Shown here: positions 5,381-11,067 of the stretch, one piece after another
Numbering within the stretch: the stretch's first letter is position 1
Layout of the letters: each line of letters starts with the position of its first letter
Assembly (NCBI GenBank): GCA_964562855.1
Contig: CAZLVB010000013.1
Location: 1-20,659, forward strand
DNA from: 2-12-FULL-41-17 sp964562855
GTDB lineage: Bacteria > Patescibacteriota > Microgenomatia > Curtissbacterales > GWA2-41-24
Length of the DNA stretch: 20,659 nt
Direction: 5' to 3'
Translations under genes and position numbers: made by a program
The notes under the pieces: generated by a model
Database searches by the model: none
What the model was told of the DNA's origin: nothing
The model's input: only the letters and a program-made list of their open reading frames with translations

Positions 5381-5417
5381 ACCCCAGGTCGTAGGTTCGA
5401 TTCCCACCCCTGTCACT
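5380..5417 (+). pseudogene. 3' fragment of a third tRNA copy
   Basis: AACCCCAGGTCGTAGGTTCG continues to GATTCCCACCCC and matches the variable loop and T arm of the intact tRNA upstream, with one deleted base and a degraded 3' end (TGTCAC). There is no 5' half. It lies only ten bases before the ribE start. Confidence 0.7.
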
Positions 5418-5427
5418 AAGGTCATTG

Positions 5428-6006
5428 ATGTTTACAGGAATTATTTCCCACACAGCCAAATTTAAAGAGAGCAAGAATGGTACCTTTACATTTGTGGCTG
5501 AAAAAGCATTTTTGGGGAGAATAAAAAAGGGAAGTAGTGTCGCGATAAACGGTGCGTGTTTGACGATGACCTCTTTTGAAAAAAATTCTTTTTCCGTCAA
5601 TTTAATGCCGGAAACTCTAAGTAAGACGGCGTTTGGACAAATTAAAGAAGGAGACTTGGTTAATTTGGAATTGCCGCTGACGGCTGATGGCACGTTTGAC
5701 GGGCATATTGTTTTGGGACATGTTGATGGAGTGGCGACTGTTAAATCGATTACAAAAAAAGGCAATAGTCACTCTTTTACTTTTGAAGTACCCAAGAAGC
5801 TCGGTCGGTATATTGTCGAAAAAGGATCAATTGCAGTTAATGGCATATCACTGACGGTGATTGATGCTAATGACAAAATTTTTACTGTCGGGATTATCCC
5901 TTACACTTGGAGGCATACGATGCTCTCTGGCGCAAAAGTAGGCGAGCGGGTTAATATTGAGGTCGATATTCTGGCAAAATATGTCGAAAAGCTGATGAGG
6001 GGATAA
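5428..6006 (+). CDS. ribE: Riboflavin synthase alpha chain
   Basis: Riboflavin synthase joins two 6,7-dimethyl-8-ribityllumazine molecules into riboflavin. The 192-residue protein shows the two tandem lumazine-binding barrels of the family. The first begins MFTGII and contains GSSVAINGACLTM. The second begins around DGHIVLGHVDGVATV and contains GSIAVNGISLTVID, and the end reads RVNIEVDILAKYVEKL. Length and order are normal. The frame is open to an upstream TTG at 5425, but MFTGI is the conserved start of the family. An AAGG just upstream is a weak ribosome binding site. The stop shares its last base with the start of ribH (TAATG), so the two are translationally coupled. No FMN riboswitch is seen. 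Confidence 0.95.
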   Translation: MFTGIISHTAKFKESKNGTFTFVAEKAFLGRIKKGSSVAINGACLTMTSFEKNSFSVNLMPETLSKTAFGQIKEGDLVNLELPLTADGTFDGHIVLGHVDGVATVKSITKKGNSHSFTFEVPKKLGRYIVEKGSIAVNGISLTVIDANDKIFTVGIIPYTWRHTMLSGAKVGERVNIEVDILAKYVEKLMRG

Positions 6007-6485
6007 TGCTTGGGAAATCTGATCAAGATAAATTAATTGATAAGGTGGCGATTGGCGGGACGAAGATTGCAATAATCAGGGCTCGATATAATGATGAGTT
6101 TACCGAAGAGCTGGAAAAAGCATGTATCGAGACTCTTGTTGCAAACGGGATCTCAAGATCGCAGGTTGTTTCGATGAGCGTTCCGGGGTCATTAGAGATT
6201 CCGATTGCAGCCCAGAGAGTGGCGGAGGCTAAATGCGCCGATGTTATCATTGCCCTCGGGGTGATTATTAAGGGAGATACTTATCACTTTGAACTTGTTT
6301 CCAACGAATGTGCCAGAGGATGTATGGATGTTTCGCTAAAATACAATATCCCGGTAATTTTTGAGGTGATTTCTGCTTACAATTTGGCGCAAGTTGTAAA
6401 AAGAGTCAACGGGAAGAATAGCAAGGGAAAGGAAGCAGCCTTTTCGGCACTGGAGATTTTAACAACTTTGTACAAAATTAAATGA
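6006..6485 (+). CDS. ribH: 6,7-dimethyl-8-ribityllumazine synthase
   Basis: Lumazine synthase condenses 5-amino-6-ribitylaminouracil with 3,4-dihydroxy-2-butanone 4-phosphate, the step before riboflavin synthase, and forms large oligomers in the cytoplasm. The 159-residue protein has ARYNDEFTEEL near the start, the substrate loop PGSLEIPIAAQ, and the signature GVIIKGDTYHFELVSNE with the catalytic histidine. The usual PVxFGVLTxx block reads PVIFEVISAYN, a mild departure. It overlaps ribE by one base. The enzymes that make the two substrates (RibA, RibB, RibD) are not in the window. Confidence 0.95.
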   Translation: MLGKSDQDKLIDKVAIGGTKIAIIRARYNDEFTEELEKACIETLVANGISRSQVVSMSVPGSLEIPIAAQRVAEAKCADVIIALGVIIKGDTYHFELVSNECARGCMDVSLKYNIPVIFEVISAYNLAQVVKRVNGKNSKGKEAAFSALEILTTLYKIK

Positions 6486-6612
6486 TAAAATCGAGGAAGA
6501 CATTGGGATTGCCAAGAACAAGATTAAGGAATACAAGGTATAAGAATTTAGCACTAAGTAAACTAAGTTGCTAACCAGACTTGCATCGGTTGACATTAGT
6601 TGTTACAATTAA
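6486..6612. other. Intergenic region after ribH
   Basis: This gap is AT-rich with no credible ORF. It includes CACTAAGTAAACTAAGTTGC and, at its end, TTGACA (6590-6595). TACAAT (6604-6609) lies 17 bases behind a poor TTGCAT (6581-6586), and a weak TTGTTA lies 18 bases behind TTGACA. Either pair could drive the structured RNA that follows. Confidence 0.45.
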
Positions 6613-6619
6613 TTTGTTA

Positions 6620-6721
6620 GTAATGCTCTTTTGAGGTGGTTAGCGAAGTTCTGCAGATGCAGAATTAGCAGTCGAGCAGACTGGACTGCTAAATGAAGGC
6701 CCCGAAAAATCGGGGTTTTTT
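6620..6721 (+). ncRNA. Candidate structured RNA or leader ending in a terminator
   Basis: Three consecutive helices are visible. The first is TTCTGC-AGAT-GCAGAA (6649-6664), with 6 perfect bp. The second, directly abutting, is TTAGCAGTC (6665-6673) with GACTGCTAA (6684-6692), 9 perfect bp around a 10-base loop. The third is a terminator at 6700-6721. An upstream TTAGC (6640-6644) can also pair with GCTAA of helix two, so an alternative fold exists. It ends 17 bases before the YbaK-like start codon, which suits a leader that controls that gene, but a free small RNA is equally possible. It matches no RNA class that I know. Confidence 0.6.
6700..6721 (+). terminator. Intrinsic terminator before the YbaK-like gene
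   Basis: CCCCGA-AAAA-TCGGGG is a perfect 6-bp stem with an AAAA loop, followed by six T. The downstream gene begins 17 bases later without a new clear promoter, so read-through or attenuation is implied. Confidence 0.92.
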
Positions 6722-6738
6722 ATTGACCAAAATAAGAG

Positions 6739-7212
6739 ATGGCCAATTTAAAACAAATTGAAAGATTTTTGAAAGATAAAAAGATCGCCTACGAAGTTAT
6801 CGATTTGGGTGGAGAGGTTTTTACTGTGGATGAGGTCAAAAAAAGTGGGGTTAAGGAAGGCGATATTGTTAAGACGCTGGTTATCAGAGTTGATGATGAT
6901 TTTGTTGCCTTGGCAGTTCGCGGACAAGACAGGTTAGATTTTAGAAAGGTGAGGAAACATTTTGGCCCTTCGACTTCGCTCAGGGTAAACTGTGAGCTGG
7001 CAAAACCGGAGGAAGTTGAGAAAGCTGTTGGTGTACCGGTCGGTGCGGTATGCCCGATTTTAATCGGTCTTCCTCTATATATAGATAAAGAGGTTATGGA
7101 ACTTGCGCATATAAATATGGGAAGCGGCGATTTGAAGTTTGGATTGGAGATGGAATTTGCGGATTTTCTTAAAGCGATTGAGGAGTTTCAGGTGGAGGAC
7201 CTGGTTCTCTGA
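6739..7212 (+). CDS. YbaK/ProX-type aminoacyl-tRNA deacylase
   Basis: Members of this family remove wrongly attached amino acids from tRNA, for example Cys or Ala from tRNA-Pro. The 157-residue protein shows the family pattern: a helical start (LKQIERFLKDKKIAYEVI), the catalytic lysine in GDIVKTLVIR (K45), a QDRLDFRKVRKHF block, and GVPVGAVCPI followed by GSGDLKFGLEM. Substrate identity cannot be read from sequence. Residues 77-83 (PSTSLRV) are an in-frame family B palindrome inserted between RKHFG and the expected CELAKPEEVE. The gene follows a terminator-ending RNA. The stop is directly followed by the next promoter. Confidence 0.9.
   Translation: MANLKQIERFLKDKKIAYEVIDLGGEVFTVDEVKKSGVKEGDIVKTLVIRVDDDFVALAVRGQDRLDFRKVRKHFGPSTSLRVNCELAKPEEVEKAVGVPVGAVCPILIGLPLYIDKEVMELAHINMGSGDLKFGLEMEFADFLKAIEEFQVEDLVL
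6966..6985 (+). repeat. Family B palindrome inside the YbaK-like gene
   Basis: CCCTTCGACTTCGCTCAGGG is a near-palindrome. It is translated as PSTSLR and keeps the frame open. Confidence 0.85.
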
Positions 7213-7241
7213 TTGACATCTTACCTATAGTAATGTATACT
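7213..7241 (+). promoter_or_regulatory. Consensus promoter of the trpS leader
   Basis: Perfect TTGACA (7213-7218), a 17-base spacer, and TATACT (7236-7241). It starts right after the stop codon of the preceding gene, and transcription would start near 7248, at the base of the first helix of the leader. Confidence 0.9.
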
Positions 7242-7247
7242 TTTTAT

Positions 7248-7382
7248 AACATGAACGCCAAGTCTTGCTTGGTTTATTGGCTTCACATTACAGGCTAACC
7301 TTTCGGTTGGTTGTTTTGTGATACCTAGTTCATGAATCTGACTCGCCGAAAGGAAGTCTGACTTTCGAAGGCGAGTTTTTTT
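7248..7382 (+). ncRNA. Candidate multi-helix leader RNA upstream of the 64-aa ORF and trpS
   Basis: A closing helix CATGAAC (7250-7256) with GTTCATG (7328-7334) encloses two arms. One is CCAAG-TCTTG-CTTGG (7258-7272). The other pairs TCACA (7283-7287) with TGTGA (7317-7321) and carries CTAACC-TTTC-GGTTGG (7295-7310) at its tip. GCCAA (7257-7261) can instead pair with TTGGC (7277-7281), giving a competing fold. An intrinsic terminator follows directly. A junction closed by a long-range helix, a competing pairing and a terminator ahead of a ribosome binding site is the layout of a riboswitch or attenuator. I see no T-box signature and no match to a known class. Confidence 0.65.
7342..7382 (+). 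terminator. Intrinsic terminator of the trpS leader
   Basis: CTCGCC (7342-7347) pairs with GGCGAG (7370-7375). The stem is extended inside by GAAAG/CTTTC with a small bulge, and seven T follow. Confidence 0.88.
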
Positions 7383-7406
7383 GTGGAGAAAAGGAGGTGG
7401 TGATAA

Positions 7407-7601
7407 ATGAATTGTGAGAGATGCTTTCAAGTTGATTTACCGGAGCCGAAGAGCTTTGCGCAAAGGTTAGAATTTAGGATGAGCTCAAGGCCCGGATTTA
7501 AGAAAGAGTTAGTGGCGCAGAGTATGGCAGGGCCTGGTAGAGAGGCGGCCCAACCTGTGCAGTCTTTTCGGTTCGAGCCGGTGATGTCTTCGCCGGTGTA
7601 A
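7407..7601 (+). CDS. Small hypothetical protein, 64 residues
   Basis: I do not recognise this protein. It starts MNCERCFQVDLPEP with a CxxC pair, has a basic middle (FAQRLEFRMSSRPGFKKEL) and ends QSFRFEPVMSSPV. It has no tryptophan, so it is not a classical trp leader peptide. Support for it being translated is the excellent ribosome binding site AAGGAGGTG (7391-7399), seven bases ahead of the ATG, one of the best in the window. It lies between the leader terminator and trpS and shares their transcript. A second AGGAGGTGAG for trpS lies 19 bases after its stop. Confidence 0.6.
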   Translation: MNCERCFQVDLPEPKSFAQRLEFRMSSRPGFKKELVAQSMAGPGREAAQPVQSFRFEPVMSSPV

Positions 7602-7639
7602 ATTAATTATTTTTCAAAAAAGGAGGTGAGAGGAAAAAT

Positions 7640-8722
7640 ATGTATAATTACAGAATAATGAAAAAAAGAATTCTTACCGGAGATAGGCCAACAGGAAAGC
7701 TCCACCTTGGACATTATGTCGGCTCGCTTAAAAATCGCATTAGATTGCAGAACGAGTACGAATGCTATTTTATTATTGCCGATTTGCATACTTTAACTAC
7801 GCGGCCGGAGAAAACCGACGAGCTTTCGCAAAATATCCGCGACTTAGTTTTGGATTATCTTTCGGTAGGTATCGACCCTGCCAAGGCGACAATTTATTTG
7901 CAGTCTGCGATTCCGGAAGTTTGTGAACTGGCAATTATCTTTGGTAATTTAATTTCCGTTCCAAGGCTCGAGCGTGTTCCCACACTAAAGGACGTGATGG
8001 CCGATGCACATATCAAAACTCCATCTCTGGGGCTTCTAGGTTATCCGGTTTTACAGGCTGCGGACATTTTGATGGTTAAGGGCGAACTTGTGCCGGTGGG
8101 TAAAGATCAATCATCGCATATCGAGGTAACGCGCGAAATTGCCCGGGAGTTTAATCGACTTTATCCGAGTCATTCTCGACTTGATCGGGAATCTGATCCT
8201 CACTTTCGCGAGGATGACAAGGATCGGACTGGCGTTTTTCCAGTCCCGGAGGTTTTGATTCCCGAGGATATCGGGACTTTGCCCGGAACTGACGGACGTA
8301 CCAAGATGAGCAAAAGTGCCGGTAACGTTATTAATCTTTCGGATGATAGCGCAACAGTTCGTAACAAGGTAATGGGTATGTATACGGACCCGAAACGAAT
8401 CCATGGAGACGAGCCGGGGGAGATCGAAGGTAATCCAGTATTCGTCTATCTAGATGCATTTAGTCAAAGTGAAAAGTCAAAGTCGAAAGTGAAAGAACTG
8501 AAAAAGAGATACGCAAATGGGACAGTTAAGGATGTTGAGGTTAAGGAATTTTTGGCAGAGGTTTTGGAAAAGTTTTTGACTCCAATTAGAGAAAATCGAG
8601 CTCGATTCGAGCGAGATCCTGAGCTCGTCGAACGGATTCTAAAAGTTGGTACCCAAAAAGCCCGCTTGGAAGCTCAAAAAACTTTAGCTGAAGTTAAATC
8701 CGCAATGAAGCTTGATTTGTAA
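7640..8722 (+). CDS. trpS: Tryptophanyl-tRNA synthetase
   Basis: Class I synthetase that charges tRNA-Trp. Visible signatures are ILTGDRPTGKLHLGHYVG with the HIGH-type motif HLGH (residues 22-25), the KMSKS loop at 222-226 preceded by LPGTDGRT, and the family blocks YPVLQAADIL and PVGKDQSSHIEVTREIAREFNR. At 360 residues it is slightly long. Residues about 176-196 (from SHSRLDRESDP to EDDKDR) are an in-frame insertion encoded by a family A palindrome between EFNRLYP and GVFPVPE. The ATG at 7640 is favoured because AGGAGGTGAG lies at 7621-7630; a second ATG at 7658 fits homologues but is far from it. The structured leader suggests transcriptional control. Confidence 0.95.
   Translation: MYNYRIMKKRILTGDRPTGKLHLGHYVGSLKNRIRLQNEYECYFIIADLHTLTTRPEKTDELSQNIRDLVLDYLSVGIDPAKATIYLQSAIPEVCELAIIFGNLISVPRLERVPTLKDVMADAHIKTPSLGLLGYPVLQAADILMVKGELVPVGKDQSSHIEVTREIAREFNRLYPSHSRLDRESDPHFREDDKDRTGVFPVPEVLIPEDIGTLPGTDGRTKMSKSAGNVINLSDDSATVRNKVMGMYTDPKRIHGDEPGEIEGNPVFVYLDAFSQSEKSKSKVKELKKRYANGTVKDVEVKEFLAEVLEKFLTPIRENRARFERDPELVERILKVGTQKARLEAQKTLAEVKSAMKLDL
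8169..8218 (+). repeat. Family A palindrome inside trpS
   Basis: The 50-base unit starts GTCATTCTCGAC, contains CGGGAATCTGATCCTCA, and ends GCGAGGATGAC. It shares its ends and its central CTGATCCTCA with the intergenic nested repeat at 1426-1583. It keeps the trpS frame open. Confidence 0.88.
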
Positions 8723-8753
8723 AAGTTGTTTGCGGGTATTATAATTTGCCGCT
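8723..8753. other. Short spacer with a -10 box
   Basis: TATTATAAT (8736-8744, containing a perfect TATAAT) precedes the ATG at 8754 by about ten bases. It suggests a leaderless or near-leaderless transcript for the small ORF that follows. Confidence 0.5.
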
Positions 8754-9028
8754 ATGGTTAAAGAGGTCGACAGTGCCGGAAGGCAAAAAAGTGATATTTT
8801 GAGAGAGGTGTTAAGGGGAGGTCAATTCCGTCGTTTGGTTTTTCCTCAGACTGAGGAAGGAGAAAAAAACTAGAAGACTTTTTGGAAGGATTAAGTGCTT
8901 ATTCAGAATTTGATTCCAAATCTGTTCTACTGAGAAATGTATACGGAAAGCGCGGAGATCTTATCAGTCTTCTTTTTGTTCCGGTAAATTGTCCCCATAT
9001 AGTTCTCCAATCATCCAACTTGTTATAG
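8754..9028 (+). CDS. Small hypothetical protein split over two frames at A AAA AAC
   Basis: The first frame runs from the ATG at 8754 (MVKEVDSAGRQKSDILREVL) to TAG at 8871-8873, 39 residues. Just before this stop the in-frame heptamer A AAA AAC (8864-8870) has the canonical form for -1 ribosomal frameshifting. In the -1 frame the reading continues from CTA at 8870 as LEDFLEGLSAYSEFDSK up to TAG at 9026-9028. That would give a protein of about 91 residues. I do not recognise either part. The alternatives are a true programmed frameshift, a decayed gene, or an error in a seven-A run. The second part has protein-like composition (LRNVYGKRGDLISLLFVPV). Confidence 0.45.
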
Positions 9029-9084
9029 AGTTTCTGGCAATTTCATCCCTTGCGTGATATCATAATTTTCCAAACCTTGCCCAG

Positions 9085-11031
9085 ATGAAAGAAAATAATT
9101 CAGACAAAAAAGAGAAGATAAAGAAGGCCATTCCTCGCGTTTCCATACCCAAAATGGACAACAAATCTTCCTGGCGGGGATTTGTAATCTATGCGCTTTT
9201 GGGGCTTGCGCTTTTTGTTTTTTTCGCCTTAAGTTCTAATCCTGCAGAAAGATTTCAACCGCAGGAACCGCTTTCAAAAGTAATTAATGACATTAAAGAT
9301 AATAAAGTCGACAATATTGAAGTTGACGGCGATAAGCTTGTAGTAAAAGGTCGCGACGGAAGAGAGTATGTTTCCCGCAAAGAAGAAGGACAGTCGTTTT
9401 TTGCTGCTCTTGAAGCCTCCGGCGTTGATCCGACTCAAACAACAATTAATGTAAAAGACAGAACTCTTTCGCAGGCATGGGTGACCATTTTGACAACATT
9501 TTTACCCTTAGGGTTAATTATTCTTTTCTTCTTTTTCATATTCAGGCAGGCCAGAGAAGGGGCATCTTCTGTTTTTTCATTCGGGCAGTCACGAGCCAAA
9601 CAATTTAGCCGTGATATGCCCAAGGTTACTTTTGCGGATGTTGCCGGTGTGGATGAAGCAAAGCAGGAACTTCAGGAAGTGGTGGACTTTCTAAAGCATC
9701 CCGAGAAATATCGGGCTATTGGTGCCAGAACCCCCAAGGGGGTTCTTCTTGTTGGTCCTGCCGGAACCGGTAAGACGCTCCTTGCCAGAGCGGTAGCAGG
9801 GGAGGCCGGCGCACCATTTTTCTCAGTAGCAGGTTCAGAATTTATGGAGATGCTGGTTGGTGTTGGAGCGGCCAGAGTTCGTGATCTTTTTGCGCAGGCG
9901 AAGAAAACGGCGCCGGGAATTATTTTTATTGACGAGATTGAATCTATCGGAAGAATGAGAGGTATGGGATTTTCCGGAGGTCATGACGAAAGAGAACAAA
10001 CCCTAAATCAAATTTTAGTAGAAATGGATGGTTTTTCACCTAACGATAACGTTATGGTTATGGCGGCAACAAATAGACCGGATCTTTTAGATCCGGCATT
10101 AACCAGACCAGGAAGGTTTGACAGACGTGTGGCTTTAGATCTGCCGGATATTGAGGGCAGAAAGGCGATTATCAAGATTCACAAGAAAGGCAAGCCGTTT
10201 GCGGAAGATGTAGACGATGAGAGAATTGCCAGAAGAACAGTCGGGTTCTCCGGCGCAGATTTGGCCAACATGTTAAACGAGGCGGCAATTCTGGCGGCCA
10301 GAACTGCCAAAAAGGCTATCGACTCGCTGGATATTGAAGAAGCTGCAACCAAGGTTAAACTCGGTCCCCAGAGAAAGAGAATGCAATCCGCCGAAGAGCG
10401 AAAGATGACCGCGTATCATGAAGGCGGACACGCAATCGTTGCCCACGTCATGCCGCATGTAGACCCGGTTCACAGGATTTCTATTGTGGCAAGAGGAGTA
10501 ACAGGTGGTCATACTTTGGTTCCTCCTTCGGTAGACAGATACACGGAAACAAAAACCAGACTTTTGGAGCGAATTGCTACGCTTTTAGGCGGAAGAGCGG
10601 CCGAAGAGTTGATCTTTCGGGAATTTACGACAGGCGCATCCAGCGATTTGGAGATAGCCTCAAGTCTGGCGCGCGAAATGGTTACCCAGTTTGGGATGAG
10701 CGATTTAGGACCGACAATTTTTGCGCCCAGATCCCAGTTTGGTATGTGGCCAACAATGATGGGTGAGGGTACCCAGGTTTCTCCGGAGCTGGCTGCTAAA
10801 ATTGATAAAGAAATTTCCAAAATTATCGACGAAGGTTATGTCTTGGCTGTGGAGACGTTGAAGAAACATCGGGCTAAGCTTGATAAAGTCGCCGAAGGAC
10901 TTTTGGAGAAGGAAACTCTTGACCGCGATGATTTTGAAAAACTAGTCGGCAAGCCCGTAACGGACGGAGAAATAAAATTACCTAAGGTTAAATCTGCTTC
11001 TTTGGGTAAATCCACAAGACCCCACCTCTAA
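9085..11031 (+). CDS. ftsH: ATP-dependent zinc metalloprotease FtsH
   Basis: FtsH is a membrane-anchored hexameric AAA+ protease that degrades misfolded membrane proteins and regulatory proteins. The 648-residue protein has a first membrane helix (about 31-50), the extracytoplasmic FtsH_ext domain (about 60-125), and a second helix (about 132-153). The AAA module follows, with Walker A GPAGTGKT (224-231), Walker B IIFIDEIE (about 279-286) and the second region of homology NRPDLLDPALTRPGRFDR. The zinc site is HEGGH (445-449; most FtsH have HEAGH), with the third ligand probably D in TGASSDLEIA. Length and order are normal. The gene is preceded by a weak CATAAT-type -10 box. Confidence 0.97.
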   Translation: MKENNSDKKEKIKKAIPRVSIPKMDNKSSWRGFVIYALLGLALFVFFALSSNPAERFQPQEPLSKVINDIKDNKVDNIEVDGDKLVVKGRDGREYVSRKEEGQSFFAALEASGVDPTQTTINVKDRTLSQAWVTILTTFLPLGLIILFFFFIFRQAREGASSVFSFGQSRAKQFSRDMPKVTFADVAGVDEAKQELQEVVDFLKHPEKYRAIGARTPKGVLLVGPAGTGKTLLARAVAGEAGAPFFSVAGSEFMEMLVGVGAARVRDLFAQAKKTAPGIIFIDEIESIGRMRGMGFSGGHDEREQTLNQILVEMDGFSPNDNVMVMAATNRPDLLDPALTRPGRFDRRVALDLPDIEGRKAIIKIHKKGKPFAEDVDDERIARRTVGFSGADLANMLNEAAILAARTAKKAIDSLDIEEAATKVKLGPQRKRMQSAEERKMTAYHEGGHAIVAHVMPHVDPVHRISIVARGVTGGHTLVPPSVDRYTETKTRLLERIATLLGGRAAEELIFREFTTGASSDLEIASSLAREMVTQFGMSDLGPTIFAPRSQFGMWPTMMGEGTQVSPELAAKIDKEISKIIDEGYVLAVETLKKHRAKLDKVAEGLLEKETLDRDDFEKLVGKPVTDGEIKLPKVKSASLGKSTRPHL

Positions 11032-11044
11032 TTTGCCAAGCGTA

Positions 11045-11067
11045 TTTTTAATGCGATAATAAGGACT
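11045..11067 (+). promoter_or_regulatory. Possible leaderless promoter region of the exonuclease gene
   Basis: TTGCCA at 11033-11038, a 16-base spacer and GATAAT (11055-11060) precede the GTG start by only seven bases. That would give a leaderless or almost leaderless transcript. The same arrangement is seen before the Fic gene. Confidence 0.5.

Noticed and set aside
5358..5427. FMN riboswitch before ribE
   Set aside because: The space is occupied by a tRNA 3' fragment, and none of the conserved riboswitch segments is seen.
6630..6650. T-box element (GAGGTGGTTAGCGAAG resembles GGGTGGTACCGCG)
   Set aside because: The ACC part of the motif is absent, and there is too little room upstream for a stem I with a specifier loop.
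8464..8515. Microrepeat of AAAGTCAAAG/GAAAGTGAAAG type in trpS, also near 14600 in mutM
   Set aside because: These encode ordinary Lys-rich helices and are too degenerate to separate from composition bias.
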